Shown here piece after piece: positions 25,608 through 38,797 of a DNA stretch of 64,000 nucleotides. Position 1 is the first letter of the stretch, and each line of letters begins with the position of its first letter. A program made the translations under genes and the position numbers. Source of the stretch: Hydrangea macrophylla (lineage: Eukaryota > Streptophyta > Magnoliopsida > Cornales > Hydrangeaceae); NCBI GenBank assembly GCA_033977485.1, contig CM066994.1:84258871-84322870 (forward strand). Reading direction: 5' to 3'. Below the pieces are notes generated by a model that made no database searches, was not told the DNA's origin, and was given only the letters and a program-made list of their open reading frames with translations.

Positions 25608-27386
25608 TTGTATCTGGATAACCGGGAGTCCGATTCCTGTTCCGTTTCTTCCTGTAACTTTCTATGGATGTGTGAGTGGTGCGAGTTAAGTTTCGTGGTT
25701 AACGGATCGACGGTTTGCATTTTGACCCCCCCAAACCCCAAAAACTTGGTTTTTAAGAGTTTACGAGGTAAAAAAGTTGTTTTGTATTGTATCTTGATAA
25801 CCGGGAGTCTGATTATTGTTTCGTTTCTTCCTACAACTTTTTATGGATGTGTGGGTGGTGTGAGTTTATTTTCGTGGTTACCGGATCGACGGTTTGCATC
25901 CAAACCCCAAAAACTTAGTTTTTAAGAGTTTACGAGATAAAAAAGTTGTTTTGTATTGTATCTGTATAACCGGGAGTCTGATTCCTGTTCCATTGCTTCC
26001 TGCAACTTTCTATGGACATGTAGGAGTTGTAAGTTATGTTTCGTGATTACCGGAAGGACGGTTTGCATTTAGACCCCACAAACCCCAAAAACATAGTTTT
26101 TAAGAGTTTACGAGGTAAAAAAGTTATTTTGTATTGTATCTTGATAACCGGGAGTCCAATTCCTGTTCAGTTTCTTCCTGCAACTTTCTATGGATGTGTG
26201 GGAGGTGCGAGTTAAGTTTCATGGTTACTGGATCGACAGTTTTCACTTGACCCCCCAAACCTAAAAAACTTAGTTTTTAAGAGTTTACTAGGTAAAAAAG
26301 TTGTTTTGTTTTGTATTGTATCTTGATGACCGAGAGTCCAATTCCAGTTCAATTTCTTCCTACAACTTTCTATGGACGTGTGGGAGTTGCGAGTTATGTT
26401 TCCTATTTACCGGATTTACGGTTTACATTTTGACCCCTCAAACCCCAAAAACTTAGTTTTTAAGAGTTTACGAGGTAAAAAAGTTATTTTGTATTGTATC
26501 TTGATAACCGGGTGTCCAATTCCTGTTCCGTTTCTTCTTGAAACTTTCTATAGACGTGTGGGAGTTGCGATTTAAGTTTCGTGTTTACCGGATTAACGGT
26601 TTGCATTTTGACCCCCCAAACCCCAAAAACTTAGTTTTTAAGAGTTTATGAGGTAAAAAAGTTGTTTTGTTTTGTATTGTATCTTGATGACCGGGTGTCC
26701 AATTCCTGTTCCATTTCTTCCTACAACTTTCTATGGACGTGTGGGAGTTGCAAGTTATGTTTCGTGTTTACCGGATTGACGGTTTGCATTTTGACCCCCC
26801 AAACCCCAAAAACTTAGTTTTTAAGAGTTTACGAGGTAAAAAAGTTATTTTGTATTGTATCTTGATAACCGGGTGTCCAATTCCTGTTCTGTTTCTTCTT
26901 GCAACTTTCTATAGACGTGTGGGAATTGCGATTTAAGTTTCGTGTTTACCGGATTGACTGTTTGCATTTTGACCCCCCAAAACCCAAAAACTTAGTTTTT
27001 CAGAGTTTACGAGGTAAAAAAGTTGTTTTGTATTGTATTTTGATAACCGGGAGTCTGATTCCTATTCCGTTTCTTCCTAAAACTTTCTATGGATGTGTGG
27101 ATGGTGCGATTAAGTTTTGTGGTTACCGGATCGACGGTTTGCATTTTGACCCCCCAAACCCTAAAAACTTAGTTTCTATGAGTTTACGAGGTAAAAAAGT
27201 TGTTTTGTATTTTATCTTGATAACCGGGAGTCCAATTCTTGTTCTATTTCTTCCTGCAACTTTCAATGGACATGTGGGAATTGTGAGTTAAGTTTCGTGG
27301 TTACCGGATCAACGGTTTGCATTTTGACCCCCCAAACCCCAAAAACGTAGTTTTAAGAGTTTACGAGGTAAAAAAGTTGTTTTGTA
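25608..27386 (+). repeat. HOR copy 7 (10-mer deletion derivative)
   Basis: 1,779 bp (10 x 178), so six monomers are missing. The fusion monomer lies around 26899-26990: it starts as the gggaattgcgatttaag type and continues as the gattgactgtttgcatt type with cagagtttacgagg. Confidence 0.8.
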
Positions 27387-30239
27387 TTGTATCTGCATAA
27401 CCGGGAGTCCGATTCCTGTTCTGTTTCTTCCTGTAACTTTCTATGGATGTGTGAGTGGTGCGAGTTAAGTTTCGTGGTTAACGGATCGACGGTTTGCATT
27501 TTGACCCCCCCAAACCCCAAAAACTTGGTTTTTAAGAGTTTACGAGGTAAAAAAGTTGTTTTGCATTGTATCTTGATAACCGGGAGTCTGATTATTGTTC
27601 CGTTTCTTCCTACAACTTTTTATGGATGTGTGGGTGGTGTGAGTTAATTTTCGTGGTTACCGGATCGACGGTTTGCATCCAAACCCCAAAAACTTAGTTT
27701 TTAAGAGTTTACGAGATAAAAAAGTTGTTTTGTATTGTATCTGGATAACCGGGAGTCTGATTCCTGTTCCGTTGCTTCCTGCAACTTTCTATGGACATGT
27801 AGGAGTTGTAAGTTATGTTTTGTGATTACCGGAAGGACGGTTTGCATTTAGACCCCACAAACCCCAAAAACATAGTTTTTAAGAGTTTACGAGGTAAAAA
27901 AGTTATTTTGTATTGTATCTTGATAACCGGGAGTCCAATTCCTGTTCAGTTTCTTCCTGCAACTTTCTATGGATGTGTGGGAGGTGCGAGTTAAGTTTCA
28001 TGGTTACTGGATCGACAGTTTTCACTTGACCCCCCAAACCTAAAAAACTTAGTTTTTAAGAGTTTACTAGGTAAAAAAGTTGTTTTGTTTTGTATTGTAT
28101 CTTGATGACCGAGAGTCCAATTCCAGTTCAATTTCTTCCTACAACTTTCTATGGACGTGTGGGAGTTGCGAGTTATGTTTCCTATTTACCGGATTTACGG
28201 TTTACATTTTGACCCCTCAAACCCCAAAAACTTAGTTTTTAAGAGTTTACGAGGTAAAAAAGCTATTTTGTATTGTATCTTGATAACCGGGTGTCCAATT
28301 CCTGTTCCGTTTCTTCTTGAAACTTTCTATAGACGTGTGGGAGTTGCGATTTAAGTTTCGTGTTTACCGGATTAACGGTTTGCATTTTGACCCCCCAAAC
28401 CCCAAAAACTTAGTTTTTAAGAGTTTATGAGGTAAAAAAGTTGTTTTGTTTTGTATTGTATCTTGATGACCGGGAGTCCAATTCCTGTTCCATTTCTTCC
28501 TACAACTTTCTATGGACGTGTGGGAGTTGCAAGTTATGTTTCGTGTTTACCGGATTGACGGTTTGCATTTTGACCCCCCAAACCCCAAAAACTTAGTTTT
28601 TAAGAGTTTACGAGGTAAAAAAGTTATTTTGTATTGTATCTTGATAACCGGGTGTCCAATTCCTGTTCTGTTTCTTCTTGCAACTTTCTATAGATGTGTG
28701 GGAATTGCGATTTAAGTTTCGTGTTTACCGGATTGACGGTTTGCATTTTGGCCCCCCCAAACCCCAAAAACTTAGTTTTTAAGAGTTTACGAGGTAAAAA
28801 AGTTGTTTTGTATTGTATCTTGATGACCGAGAGCCCAATTCCTGTTCAGTTTCTTCCTGCAACTTTAAATGGACATGTGGGAGTTGCGAGTTAAGTTTTG
28901 TATTTACCGGATTGACGGTTTGCATTTTGACCCCCCAAACCCCAAAAACTTAGTTTTTAAGAGTTTACGAGGTAAAAAAGTTATTTTGTATTGTATGTTG
29001 ATAATCGGGAGTCCGATTCCTATTCCGTTTCTTCCTGCAACTTTCTATGGATGTGTGGGTGGTGTGAGTTAAGTTTCGTGGTTACAGGATCGACGGTTTG
29101 CATTTTGACCCCCCAAACCCCAAAAACTTAGTTTTTAAGAGTTTACGAGGTAAAAAAGTTGTTTTGTATTGTATCTGGATAACCAGGAGTCCGATTCCTA
29201 TTCCGTTTCTTCCTACAACTTTCTATGGATGTATGGATGGTGCGAGTTAAGTTTCTTGGTTAACGGATCGACGGTTTGCATTTTGACCCCCCAAACCCCA
29301 ATAACTTAGTTTTTAAGAGTTTACGAGGTAAAAAAATTATTTTGTATTGTATCTTGATAACCGAGTGTACAATTACTGTTCTGTTTCTTCCTGCAACTTT
29401 CTATGGATGTGTGAGAGGTGCGAGTTAAGTTTCATGGTTACCGGATCGACAGTTTTCATTTTGACCCCCCAAACCCCAAAAACTTAGTTTTTAAGAGTTT
29501 ACGAGGTAAAAAAGTTGTTTTGTTTTGTATTGTATCTTGATGACCGGGAGTCCAATTCCTGTTCCGTTTCTACCTACAACTTTATATGGAAGTGTGGGAG
29601 TTGCGAGTTATGTTTCGTGTTTACAGGATTGATGGTTTGCATTTTGACCCCCCAAACCCTAAAAACTTAGTTTTTTAGAGTTAACGAGGTAAAAAAGTTG
29701 TTTTGTATTGTATCTTGATAACCGGGTTTCCAATTCCTATTCCGTTTCTTCTTTCAACTTTCTATAGACGTGTGGGAGTTGCGAGTTAAGTTTCGTGTTT
29801 ACCGGATTGACGGTTTGCATTTTGACCCCCCAAAACCCAAAAACTTAGTTTTTCAGAGTTTACGAGGTAAAAAAGTTATTTTGTATTGTATTTTGATAAC
29901 CGGGAGTCTGATTCCTATTCCGTTTCTTCCTAAAACTTTCTATGGATGTGTGGATGGTGCGATTAAGTTTTGTGGTTACCGGATCGACGGTTTGCATTTT
30001 GACCCCCCAAACCCCAAAAACTTAGTTTCTAAGAGTTTACGAGGTAAAAAAGTTGTTTTGTATTTTATCTTGATAACCGGGAGTCCAATTCTTGTTCTAT
30101 TTCTTCCTGCAACTTTCAATGGACATGTGGGAATTGTGAGTTAAGTTTCGTGGTTACCGGATCGACGGTTTGCATTTTGACCCCCCAAACCCCAAAAACG
30201 TAGTTTTAAGAGTTTACGAGGTAAAAAAGTTGTTTTGTA
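27387..30239 (+). repeat. HOR copy 8 (16-mer)
   Basis: 2,853 bp. It carries private variants aagctattttgt (near 28262) and ttttggcccccccaaacc (near 28748), shared with the HOR copies starting at 30240 and 35946. Confidence 0.8.
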
Positions 30240-33093
30240 TTGTATCTGGATAACCGGGAGTCCGATTCCTGTTCCGTTTCTTCCTGTAACTTTCTATGGA
30301 TGTGTGAGTGGTGCGAGTTAAGTTTCGTGGTTAACGGATCGACGGTTTGCATTTTGACCCCCCCAAACCCCAAAAACTTGGTTTTTAAGAGTTTACGAGG
30401 TAAAAAAGTTGTTTTGTATTGTATCTTGATAACCGGGAGTCTGATTATTGTTCCGTTTCTTCCTACAACTTTTTATGGATGTGTGGGTGGTGTGAGTTTA
30501 TTTTCGTGGTTACCGGATCGACGGTTTGCATCCAAACCCCAAAAACTTAGTTTTTAAGAGTTTACGAGATAAAAAAGTTGTTTTGTATTGTATCTGGATA
30601 ACCGGGAGTCTGATTCCTGTTCCGTTGCTTCCTGCAACTTTCTATGGACATGTAGGAGTTGTAAGTTATGTTTCGTGATTACCGGAAGGACGGTTTGCAT
30701 TTAGACCCCACAAACCCCAAAAACATAGTTTTTAAGAGTTTACGAGGTAAAAAAGTTATTTTGTATTGTATCTTGATAACCGGGAGTCCAATTCCTGTTC
30801 AGTTTCTTCCTGCAACTTTCTATGGATGTGTGGGAGGTGCGAGTTAAGTTTCATGGTTACTGGATCGACAGTTTTCACTTGACCCCCCAAACCTAAAAAA
30901 CTTAGTTTTTAAGAGTTTACTAGGTAAAAAAGTTGTTTTGTTTTGTATTGTATCTTGATGACCGAGAGTCCAATTCCAGTTCAATTTCTTCCTACAACTT
31001 TCTATGGACGTGTGGGAGTTGCGAGTTATGTTTCCTATTTACCGGATTTACGGTTTACATTTTGACCCCTCAAACCCCAAAAACTTAGTTTTTAAGAGTT
31101 TACGAGGTAAAAAAGCTATTTTGTATTGTATCTTGATAACCGGGTGTCCAATTCCTGTTCCGTTTCTTCTTGAAACTTTCTATAGACGTGTGGGAGTTGC
31201 GATTTAAGTTTCGTGTTTACCGGATTAACGGTTTGCATTTTGACCCCCCAAACCCCAAAAACTTAGTTTTTAAGAGTTTATGAGGTAAAAAAGTTGTTTT
31301 GTTTTGTATTGTATCTTGATGACCGGGAGTCCAATTCCTGTTCCATTTCTTCCTACAACTTTCTATGGACGTGTGGGAGTTGCAAGTTATGTTTCGTGTT
31401 TACCGGATTGACGGTTTGCATTTTGACCCCCCAAACCCCAAAAACTTAGTTTTTAAGAGTTTACGAGGTAAAAAAGTTATTTTGTATTGTATCTTGATAA
31501 CCGGGTGTCCAATTCCTGTTCTGTTTCTTCTTGCAACTTTCTATAGATGTGTGGGAATTGCGATTTAAGTTTCGTGTTTACCGGATTGACGGTTTGCATT
31601 TTGGCCCCCCCAAACCCCAAAAACTTAGTTTTTAAGAGTTTACGAGGTAAAAAAGTTGTTTTGTATTGTATCTTGATGACCGAGAGCCCAATTCCTGTTC
31701 AGTTTCTTCCTGCAACTTTAAATGGACATGTGGGAGTTGCGAGTTAAGTTTTGTATTTACCGGATTGACGGTTTGCATTTTGACCCCCCAAACCCCAAAA
31801 ACTTAGTTTTTAAGAGTTTACGAGGTAAAAAAGTTATTTTGTATTGTATGTTGATAATCGGGAGTCCGATTCCTATTCCGTTTCTTCCTGCAACTTTCTA
31901 TGGATGTGTGGGTGGTGTGAGTTAAGTTTCGTGGTTACAGGATCGACGGTTTGCATTTTGACCCCCCAAACCCCAAAAACTTAGTTTTTAAGAGTTTACG
32001 AGGTAAAAAAGTTGTTTTGTATTGTATCTGGATAACCAGGAGTCCGATTCCTATTCCGTTTCTTCCTACAACTTTCTATGGATGTATGGATGGTGCGAGT
32101 TAAGTTTCTTGGTTAACGGATCGACGGTTTGCATTTTGACCCCCCAAACCCCAATAACTTAGTTTTTAAGAGTTTACGAGGTAAAAAAATTATTTTGTAT
32201 TGTATCTTGATAACCGAGTGTACAATTACTGTTCTGTTTCTTCCTGCAACTTTCTATGGATGTGTGAGAGGTGCGAGTTAAGTTTCATGGTTACCGGATC
32301 GACAGTTTTCATTTTGACCCCCCAAACCCCAAAAACTTAGTTTTTAAGAGTTTACGAGGTAAAAAAGTTGTTTTGTTTTGTATTGTATCTTGATGACCGG
32401 GAGTCCAATTCCTGTTCCGTTTCTACCTACAACTTTATATGGAAGTGTGGGAGTTGCGAGTTATGTTTCGTGTTTACAGGATTGATGGTTTGCATTTTGA
32501 CCCCCCAAACCCTAAAAACTTAGTTTTTTAGAGTTAACGAGGTAAAAAAGTTGTTTTGTATTGTATCTTGATAACCGGGTTTCCAATTCCTATTCCGTTT
32601 CTTCTTTCAACTTTCTATAGACGTGTGGGAGTTGCGAGTTAAGTTTCGTGTTTACCGGATTGACGGTTTGCATTTTGACCCCCCAAAACCCAAAAACTTA
32701 GTTTTTCAGAGTTTACGAGGTAAAAAAGTTATTTTGTATTGTATTTTGATAACCGGGAGTCTGATTCCTATTCCGTTTCTTCCTAAAACTTTCTATGGAT
32801 GTGTGGATGGTGCGATTAAGTTTTGTGGTTACCGGATCGACGGTTTGCATTTTGACCCCCCAAACCCCAAAAACTTAGTTTCTAAGAGTTTACGAGGTAA
32901 AAAAGTTGTTTTGTATTTTATCTTGATAACCGGGAGTCCAATTCTTGTTCTATTTCTTCCTGCAACTTTCAATGGACATGTGGGAATTGTGAGTTAAGTT
33001 TCGTGGTTACCGGATCGACGGTTTGCATTTTGACCCCCCAAACCCCAAAAACGTAGTTTTAAGAGTTTACGAGGTAAAAAAAGTTGTTTTGTA
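30240..33093 (+). repeat. HOR copy 9 (16-mer)
   Basis: 2,854 bp. Carries gtgagtttattttcgtgg (near 30490) instead of gtgagttaattttcgtgg, a variant also found near 25860 and 33345, and aagctattttgt near 31115. Confidence 0.8.
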
Positions 33094-35945
33094 TTGTATC
33101 TGGATAACCGGGAGTCCGATTCCTGTTCCGTTTCTTCCTGTAACTTTCTATGGATGTGTGAGTGGTGCGAGTTAAGTTTCGTGGTTAACGGATCGACGGT
33201 TTGCATTTTGACCCCCCCAAACCCCAAAAACTTGGTTTTTAAGAGTTTACGAGGTAAAAAAGTTGTTTTGTATTGTATCTTGATAACCGGGAGTCTGATT
33301 ATTGTTCCGTTTCTTCCTACAACTTTTTATGGATGTGTGGGTGGTGTGAGTTTATTTTCGTGGTTACCGGATCGACGGTTTGCATCCAAACCCCAAAAAC
33401 TTAGTTTTTAAGAGTTTACGAGATAAAAAAGTTGTTTTGTATTGTATCTGGATAACCGGGAGTCTGATTCCTGTTCCGTTGCTTCCTGCAACTTTCTATG
33501 GACATGTAGGAGTTGTAAGTTATGTTTCGTGATTACCGGAAGGACGGTTTGCATTTAGACCCCACAAACCCCAAAAACATAGTTTTTAAGAGTTTACGAG
33601 GTAAAAAAGTTATTTTGTATTGTATCTTGATAACCGGGAGTCCAATTCCTGTTCAGTTTCTTCCTGCAACTTTCTATGGATGTGTGGGAGGTGCGAGTTA
33701 AGTTTCATGGTTACTGGATCGACAGTTTTCACTTGACCCCCCAAACCTAAAAAACTTAGTTTTTAAGAGTTTACTAGGTAAAAAAGTTGTTTTGTTTTGT
33801 ATTGTATCTTGATGACCGAGAGTCCAATTCCAGTTCAATTTCTTCCTACAACTTTCTATGGACGTGTGGGAGTTGCGAGTTATGTTTCCTATTTACCGGA
33901 TTTACGGTTTACATTTTGACCCCTCAAACCCCAAAAACTTAGTTTTTAAGAGTTTACGAGGTAAAAAAGTTATTTTGTATTGTATCTTGATAACCGGGTG
34001 TCCAATTCCTGTTCCGTTTCTTCTTGAAACTTTCTATAGACGTGTGGGAGTTGCGATTTAAGTTTCGTGTTTACCGGATTAACGGTTTGCATTTTGACCC
34101 CCCAAACCCCAAAAACTTAGTTTTTAAGAGTTTATGAGGTAAAAAAGTTGTTTTGTTTTGTATTGTATCTTGATGACCGGGAGTCCAATTCCTGTTCCAT
34201 TTCTTCCTACAACTTTCTATGGACGTGTGGGAGTTGCAAGTTATGTTTCGTGTTTACCGGATTGACGGTTTGCATTTTGACCCCCCAAACCCCAAAAACT
34301 TAGTTTTTAAGAGTTTACGAGGTAAAAAAGTTATTTTGTATTGTATCTTGATAACCGGGTGTCCAATTCCTGTTCTGTTTCTTCTTGCAACTTTCTATAG
34401 ACGTGTGGGAATTGCGATTTAAGTTTCGTGTTTACCGGATTGACGGTTTGCATTTTGACCCCCCAAACCCCAAAAACTTAGTTTTTAAGAGTTTACGAGG
34501 TAAAAAAGTTGTTTTGTATTGTATCTTGATGACCGAGAGCCCAATTCCTGTTCAGTTTCTTCCTGCAACTTTAAATGGACATGTGGGAGTTGCGAGTTAA
34601 GTTTTGTATTTACCGGATTGACGGTTTGCATTTTGACCCCCCAAACCCCAAAAACTTAGTTTTTAAGAGTTTACGAGGTAAAAAAGTTATTTTGTATTGT
34701 ATGTTGATAATCGGGAGTCCGATTCCTATTCCGTTTCTTCCTGCAACTTTCTATGGATGTGTGGGTGGTGTGAGTTAAGTTTCGTGGTTACAGGATCGAC
34801 GGTTTGCATTTTGACCCCCCAAACCCCAAAAACTTAATTTTTAAGAGTTTACGAGGTAAAAAAGTTGTTTTGTATTGTATCTGGATAACCAGGAGTCCGA
34901 TTCCTATTCCGTTTCTTCCTACAACTTTCTATGGATGTATGGATTGTGCGAGTTAAGTTTCTTGGTTAACGGATCGACGGTTTGCATTTTGACCCCCCAA
35001 ACCCCAATAACTTAGTTTTTAAGAGTTTACGAGGTAAAAAAGTTATTTTGTATTGTATCTTGATAACCGAGTGTACAATTACTGTACTGTTTCTTCCTGC
35101 AACTTTCTATGGATGTGTGAGAGGTGCGAGTTAAGTTTCATGGTTACCGGATCGACAGTTTTCATTTTGACCCCCCAAACCCCAAAAACTTAGTTTTTAA
35201 GAGTTTACGAGGTAAAAAAGTTGTTTTGTTTTGTATTGTATCTTGATGACCGGGAGTCCAATTCCTGTTCCGTTTCTACCTACAACTTTATATGGAAGTG
35301 TGGGAGTTGCGAGTTATGTTTCGTGTTTACAGGATTGATGGTTTGCATTTTGACCCCCCAAACCCTAAAAATTTAGTTTTTTAGAGTTAACGAGGTAAAA
35401 AAGTTGTTTTGTATTGTATCTTGATAACCGGGTGTCCAATTCCTATTCCGTTTCTTCTTTCAACTTTCTATAGACGTGTGGGAGTTGCGAGTTAAGTTTC
35501 GTGTTTACCGGATTGACTGTTTGCATTTTGACCCCCCAAAACCCAAAAACTTAGTTTTTCAGAGTTTACGAGGTAAAAAAGTTGTTTTGTATTGTATTTT
35601 GATAACCGGGAGTCTGATTCCTATTCCGTTTCTTCCTAAAACTTTCTATGGATGTGTGGATGGTGCGATTAAGTTTTGTGGTTACCGGATCGACGGTTTG
35701 CATTTTGACCCCCCAAACCCCAAAAACTTAGTTTCTATGAGTTTACGAGGTAAAAAAGTTGTTTTGTATTTTATCTTGATAACCGGGAGTCCAATTCTTG
35801 TTCTATTTCTTCCTGCAACTTTCAATGGACATGTGGGAATTGTGAGTTAAGTTTCGTGGTTACCGGATCAACGGTTTGCATTTTGACCCCCCAAACCCCA
35901 AAAACGTAGTTTTAAGAGTTTACGAGGTAAAAAAGTTGTTTTGTA
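33094..35945 (+). repeat. HOR copy 10 (16-mer)
   Basis: 2,852 bp. Carries the gagtttattttcg variant near 33345 but the common aagttattttgt instead of aagctattttgt, the same combination as copy 7. Confidence 0.8.
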
Positions 35946-38797
35946 TTGTATCTGGATAACCGGGAGTCCGATTCCTGTTCTGTTTCTTCCTGTAACTTTC
36001 TATGGATGTGTGAGTGGTGCGAGTTAAGTTTCGTGGTTAACGGATCGACGGTTTGCATTTTGACCCCCCCAAACCCCAAAAACTTGGTTTTTAAGAGTTT
36101 ACGAGGTAAAAAAGTTGTTTTGCATTGTATCTTGATAACCGGGAGTCTGATTATTGTTCCGTTTCTTCCTACAACTTTTTATGGATGTGTGGGTGGTGTG
36201 AGTTAATTTTCGTGGTTACCGGATCGACGGTTTGCATCCAAACCCCAAAAACTTAGTTTTTAAGAGTTTACGAGATAAAAAAGTTGTTTTGTATTGTATC
36301 TGGATAACCGGGAGTCTGATTCCTGTTCTGTTGCTTCCTGCAACTTTCTATGGACATGTAGGAGTTGTAAGTTATGTTTCGTGATTACCGGAAGGACGGT
36401 TTGCATTTAGACCCCACAAACCCCAAAAACATAGTTTTTAAGAGTTTACGAGGTAAAAAAGTTATTTTGTATTGTATCTTGATAACCGGGAGTCCAATTC
36501 CTGTTCAGTTTCTTCCTGCAACTTTCTATGGATGTGTGGGAGGTGCGAGTTAAGTTTCATGGTTACTGGATCGACAGTTTTCACTTGACCCCCCAAACCT
36601 AAAAAACTTAGTTTTTAAGAGTTTACTAGGTAAAAAAGTTGTTTTGTTTTGTATTGTATCTTGATGACCGAGAGTCCAATTCCAGTTCAATTTCTTCCTA
36701 CAACTTTCTATGGACGTGTGGGAGTTGCGAGTTATGTTTCCTATTTACCGGATTTACGGTTTACATTTTGACCCCTCAAACCCCAAAAACTTAGTTTTTA
36801 AGAGTTTACGAGGTAAAAAAGCTATTTTGTATTGTATCTTGATAACCGGGTGTCCAATTCCTGTTCCGTTTCTTCTTGAAACTTTCTATAGACGTGTGGG
36901 AGTTGCGATTTAAGTTTCGTGTTTACCGGATTAACGGTTTGCATTTTGACCCCCCAAACCCCAAAAACTTAGTTTTTAAGAGTTTATGAGGTAAAAAAGT
37001 TGTTTTGTTTTGTATTGTATCTTGATGACCGGGAGTCCAATTCCTGTTCCATTTCTTCCTACAACTTTCTATGGACGTGTGGGAGTTGCAAGTTATGTTT
37101 CGTGTTTACCGGATTGACGGTTTGCATTTTGACCCCCCAAACCCCAAAAACTTAGTTTTTAAGAGTTTACGAGGTAAAAAAGTTATTTTGTATTGTATCT
37201 TGATAACCGGGTGTCCAATTCCTGTTCTGTTTCTTCTTGCAACTTTCTATAGATGTGTGGGAATTGCGATTTAAGTTTCGTGTTTACCGGATTGACGGTT
37301 TGCATTTTGGCCCCCCCAAACCCCAAAAACTTAGTTTTTAAGAGTTTACGAGGTAAAAAAGTTGTTTTGTATTGTATCTTGATGACCGAGAGCCCAATTC
37401 CTGTTCAGTTTCTTCCTGCAACTTTAAATGGACATGTGGGAGTTGCGAGTTAAGTTTTGTATTTACCGGATTGACGGTTTGCATTTTGACCCCCCAAACC
37501 CCAAAACTTAGTTTTTAAGAGTTTACGAGGTAAAAAAGTTATTTTGTATTGTATGTTGATAATCGGGAGTCCGATTCCTATTCCGTTTCTTCCTGCAACT
37601 TTCTATGGATGTGTGGGTGGTGTGAGTTAAGTTTCGTGGTTACAGGATCGACGGTTTGCATTTTGACCCCCCAAACCCCAAAAACTTAATTTTTAAGAGT
37701 TTACGAGGTAAAAAAGTTGTTTTGTATTGTATCTGGATAACCAGGAGTCCGATTCCTATTCCGTTTCTTCCTACAACTTTCTATGGATGTATGGATTGTG
37801 CGAGTTAAGTTTCTTGGTTAACGGATCGACGGTTTGCATTTTGACCCCCCAAACCCCAATAACTTAGTTTTTAAGAGTTTACGAGGTAAAAAAGTTATTT
37901 TGTATTGTATCTTGATAACCGAGTGTACAATTACTGTTCTATTTCTTCCTGCAACTTTCTATGGATGTGTGAGAGGTGTGAGTTAAGTTTCATGGTTACC
38001 GGATCGACAGTTTTCATTTTGACCCCCCAAACCCCAAAAACTTAGTTTTTAAGAGTTTACGAGGTAAAAAAGTTGTTTTGTTTTGTATTGTATCTTGATG
38101 ACCGGGAGTCCAATTCCTGTTCCGTTTCTACCTACAACTTTATATGGAAGTGTGGGAGTTGCGAGTTATGTTTCGTGTTTACAGGATTGATGGTTTGCAT
38201 TTTGACCCCCCAAACCCTAAAAACTTAGTTTTTTAGAGTTAACGAGGTAAAAAAGTTGTTTTGTATTGTATCTTGATAACCGGGTGTCCAATTCCTATTC
38301 CGTTTCTTCTTTCAACTTTCTATAGACGTGTGGGAGTTGCGAGTTAAGTTTCGTGTTTACCGGATTGACGGTTTGCATTTTGACCCCCCAAAACCCAAAA
38401 ACTTAGTTTTTCAGAGTTTACGAGGTAAAAAAGTTGTTTTGTATTGTATTTTGATAACCGGGAGTCTGATTCCTATTCCGTTTCTTCCTAAAACTTTCTA
38501 TGGATATGTGGATGGTGCGATTAAGTTTTGTGGTTACCGGATCGACGGTTTGCATTTTGACCCCCCAAACCCCAAAAACTTAGTTTCTAAGAGTTTACGA
38601 GGTAAAAAAGTTGTTTTGTATTTTATCTTGATAACCGGGAGTCCAATTCTTGTTCTATTTCTTCCTACAACTTTCAATGGACATGTGGGAATTGTGAGTT
38701 AAGTTTCGTGGTTACCGGATCGACGGTTTGCATTTTGACCCCCCAAACCCCAAAAACGTAGTTTTAAGAGTTTACGAGGTAAAAAAGTTGTTTTGTA
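35946..38797 (+). repeat. HOR copy 11 (16-mer)
   Basis: 2,852 bp to the next diagnostic monomer at about 38798. It shares tgcattgtatcttg (36121) and aagctattttgt (about 36820) with copy 8, exactly 8,559 bp away. Confidence 0.8.
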
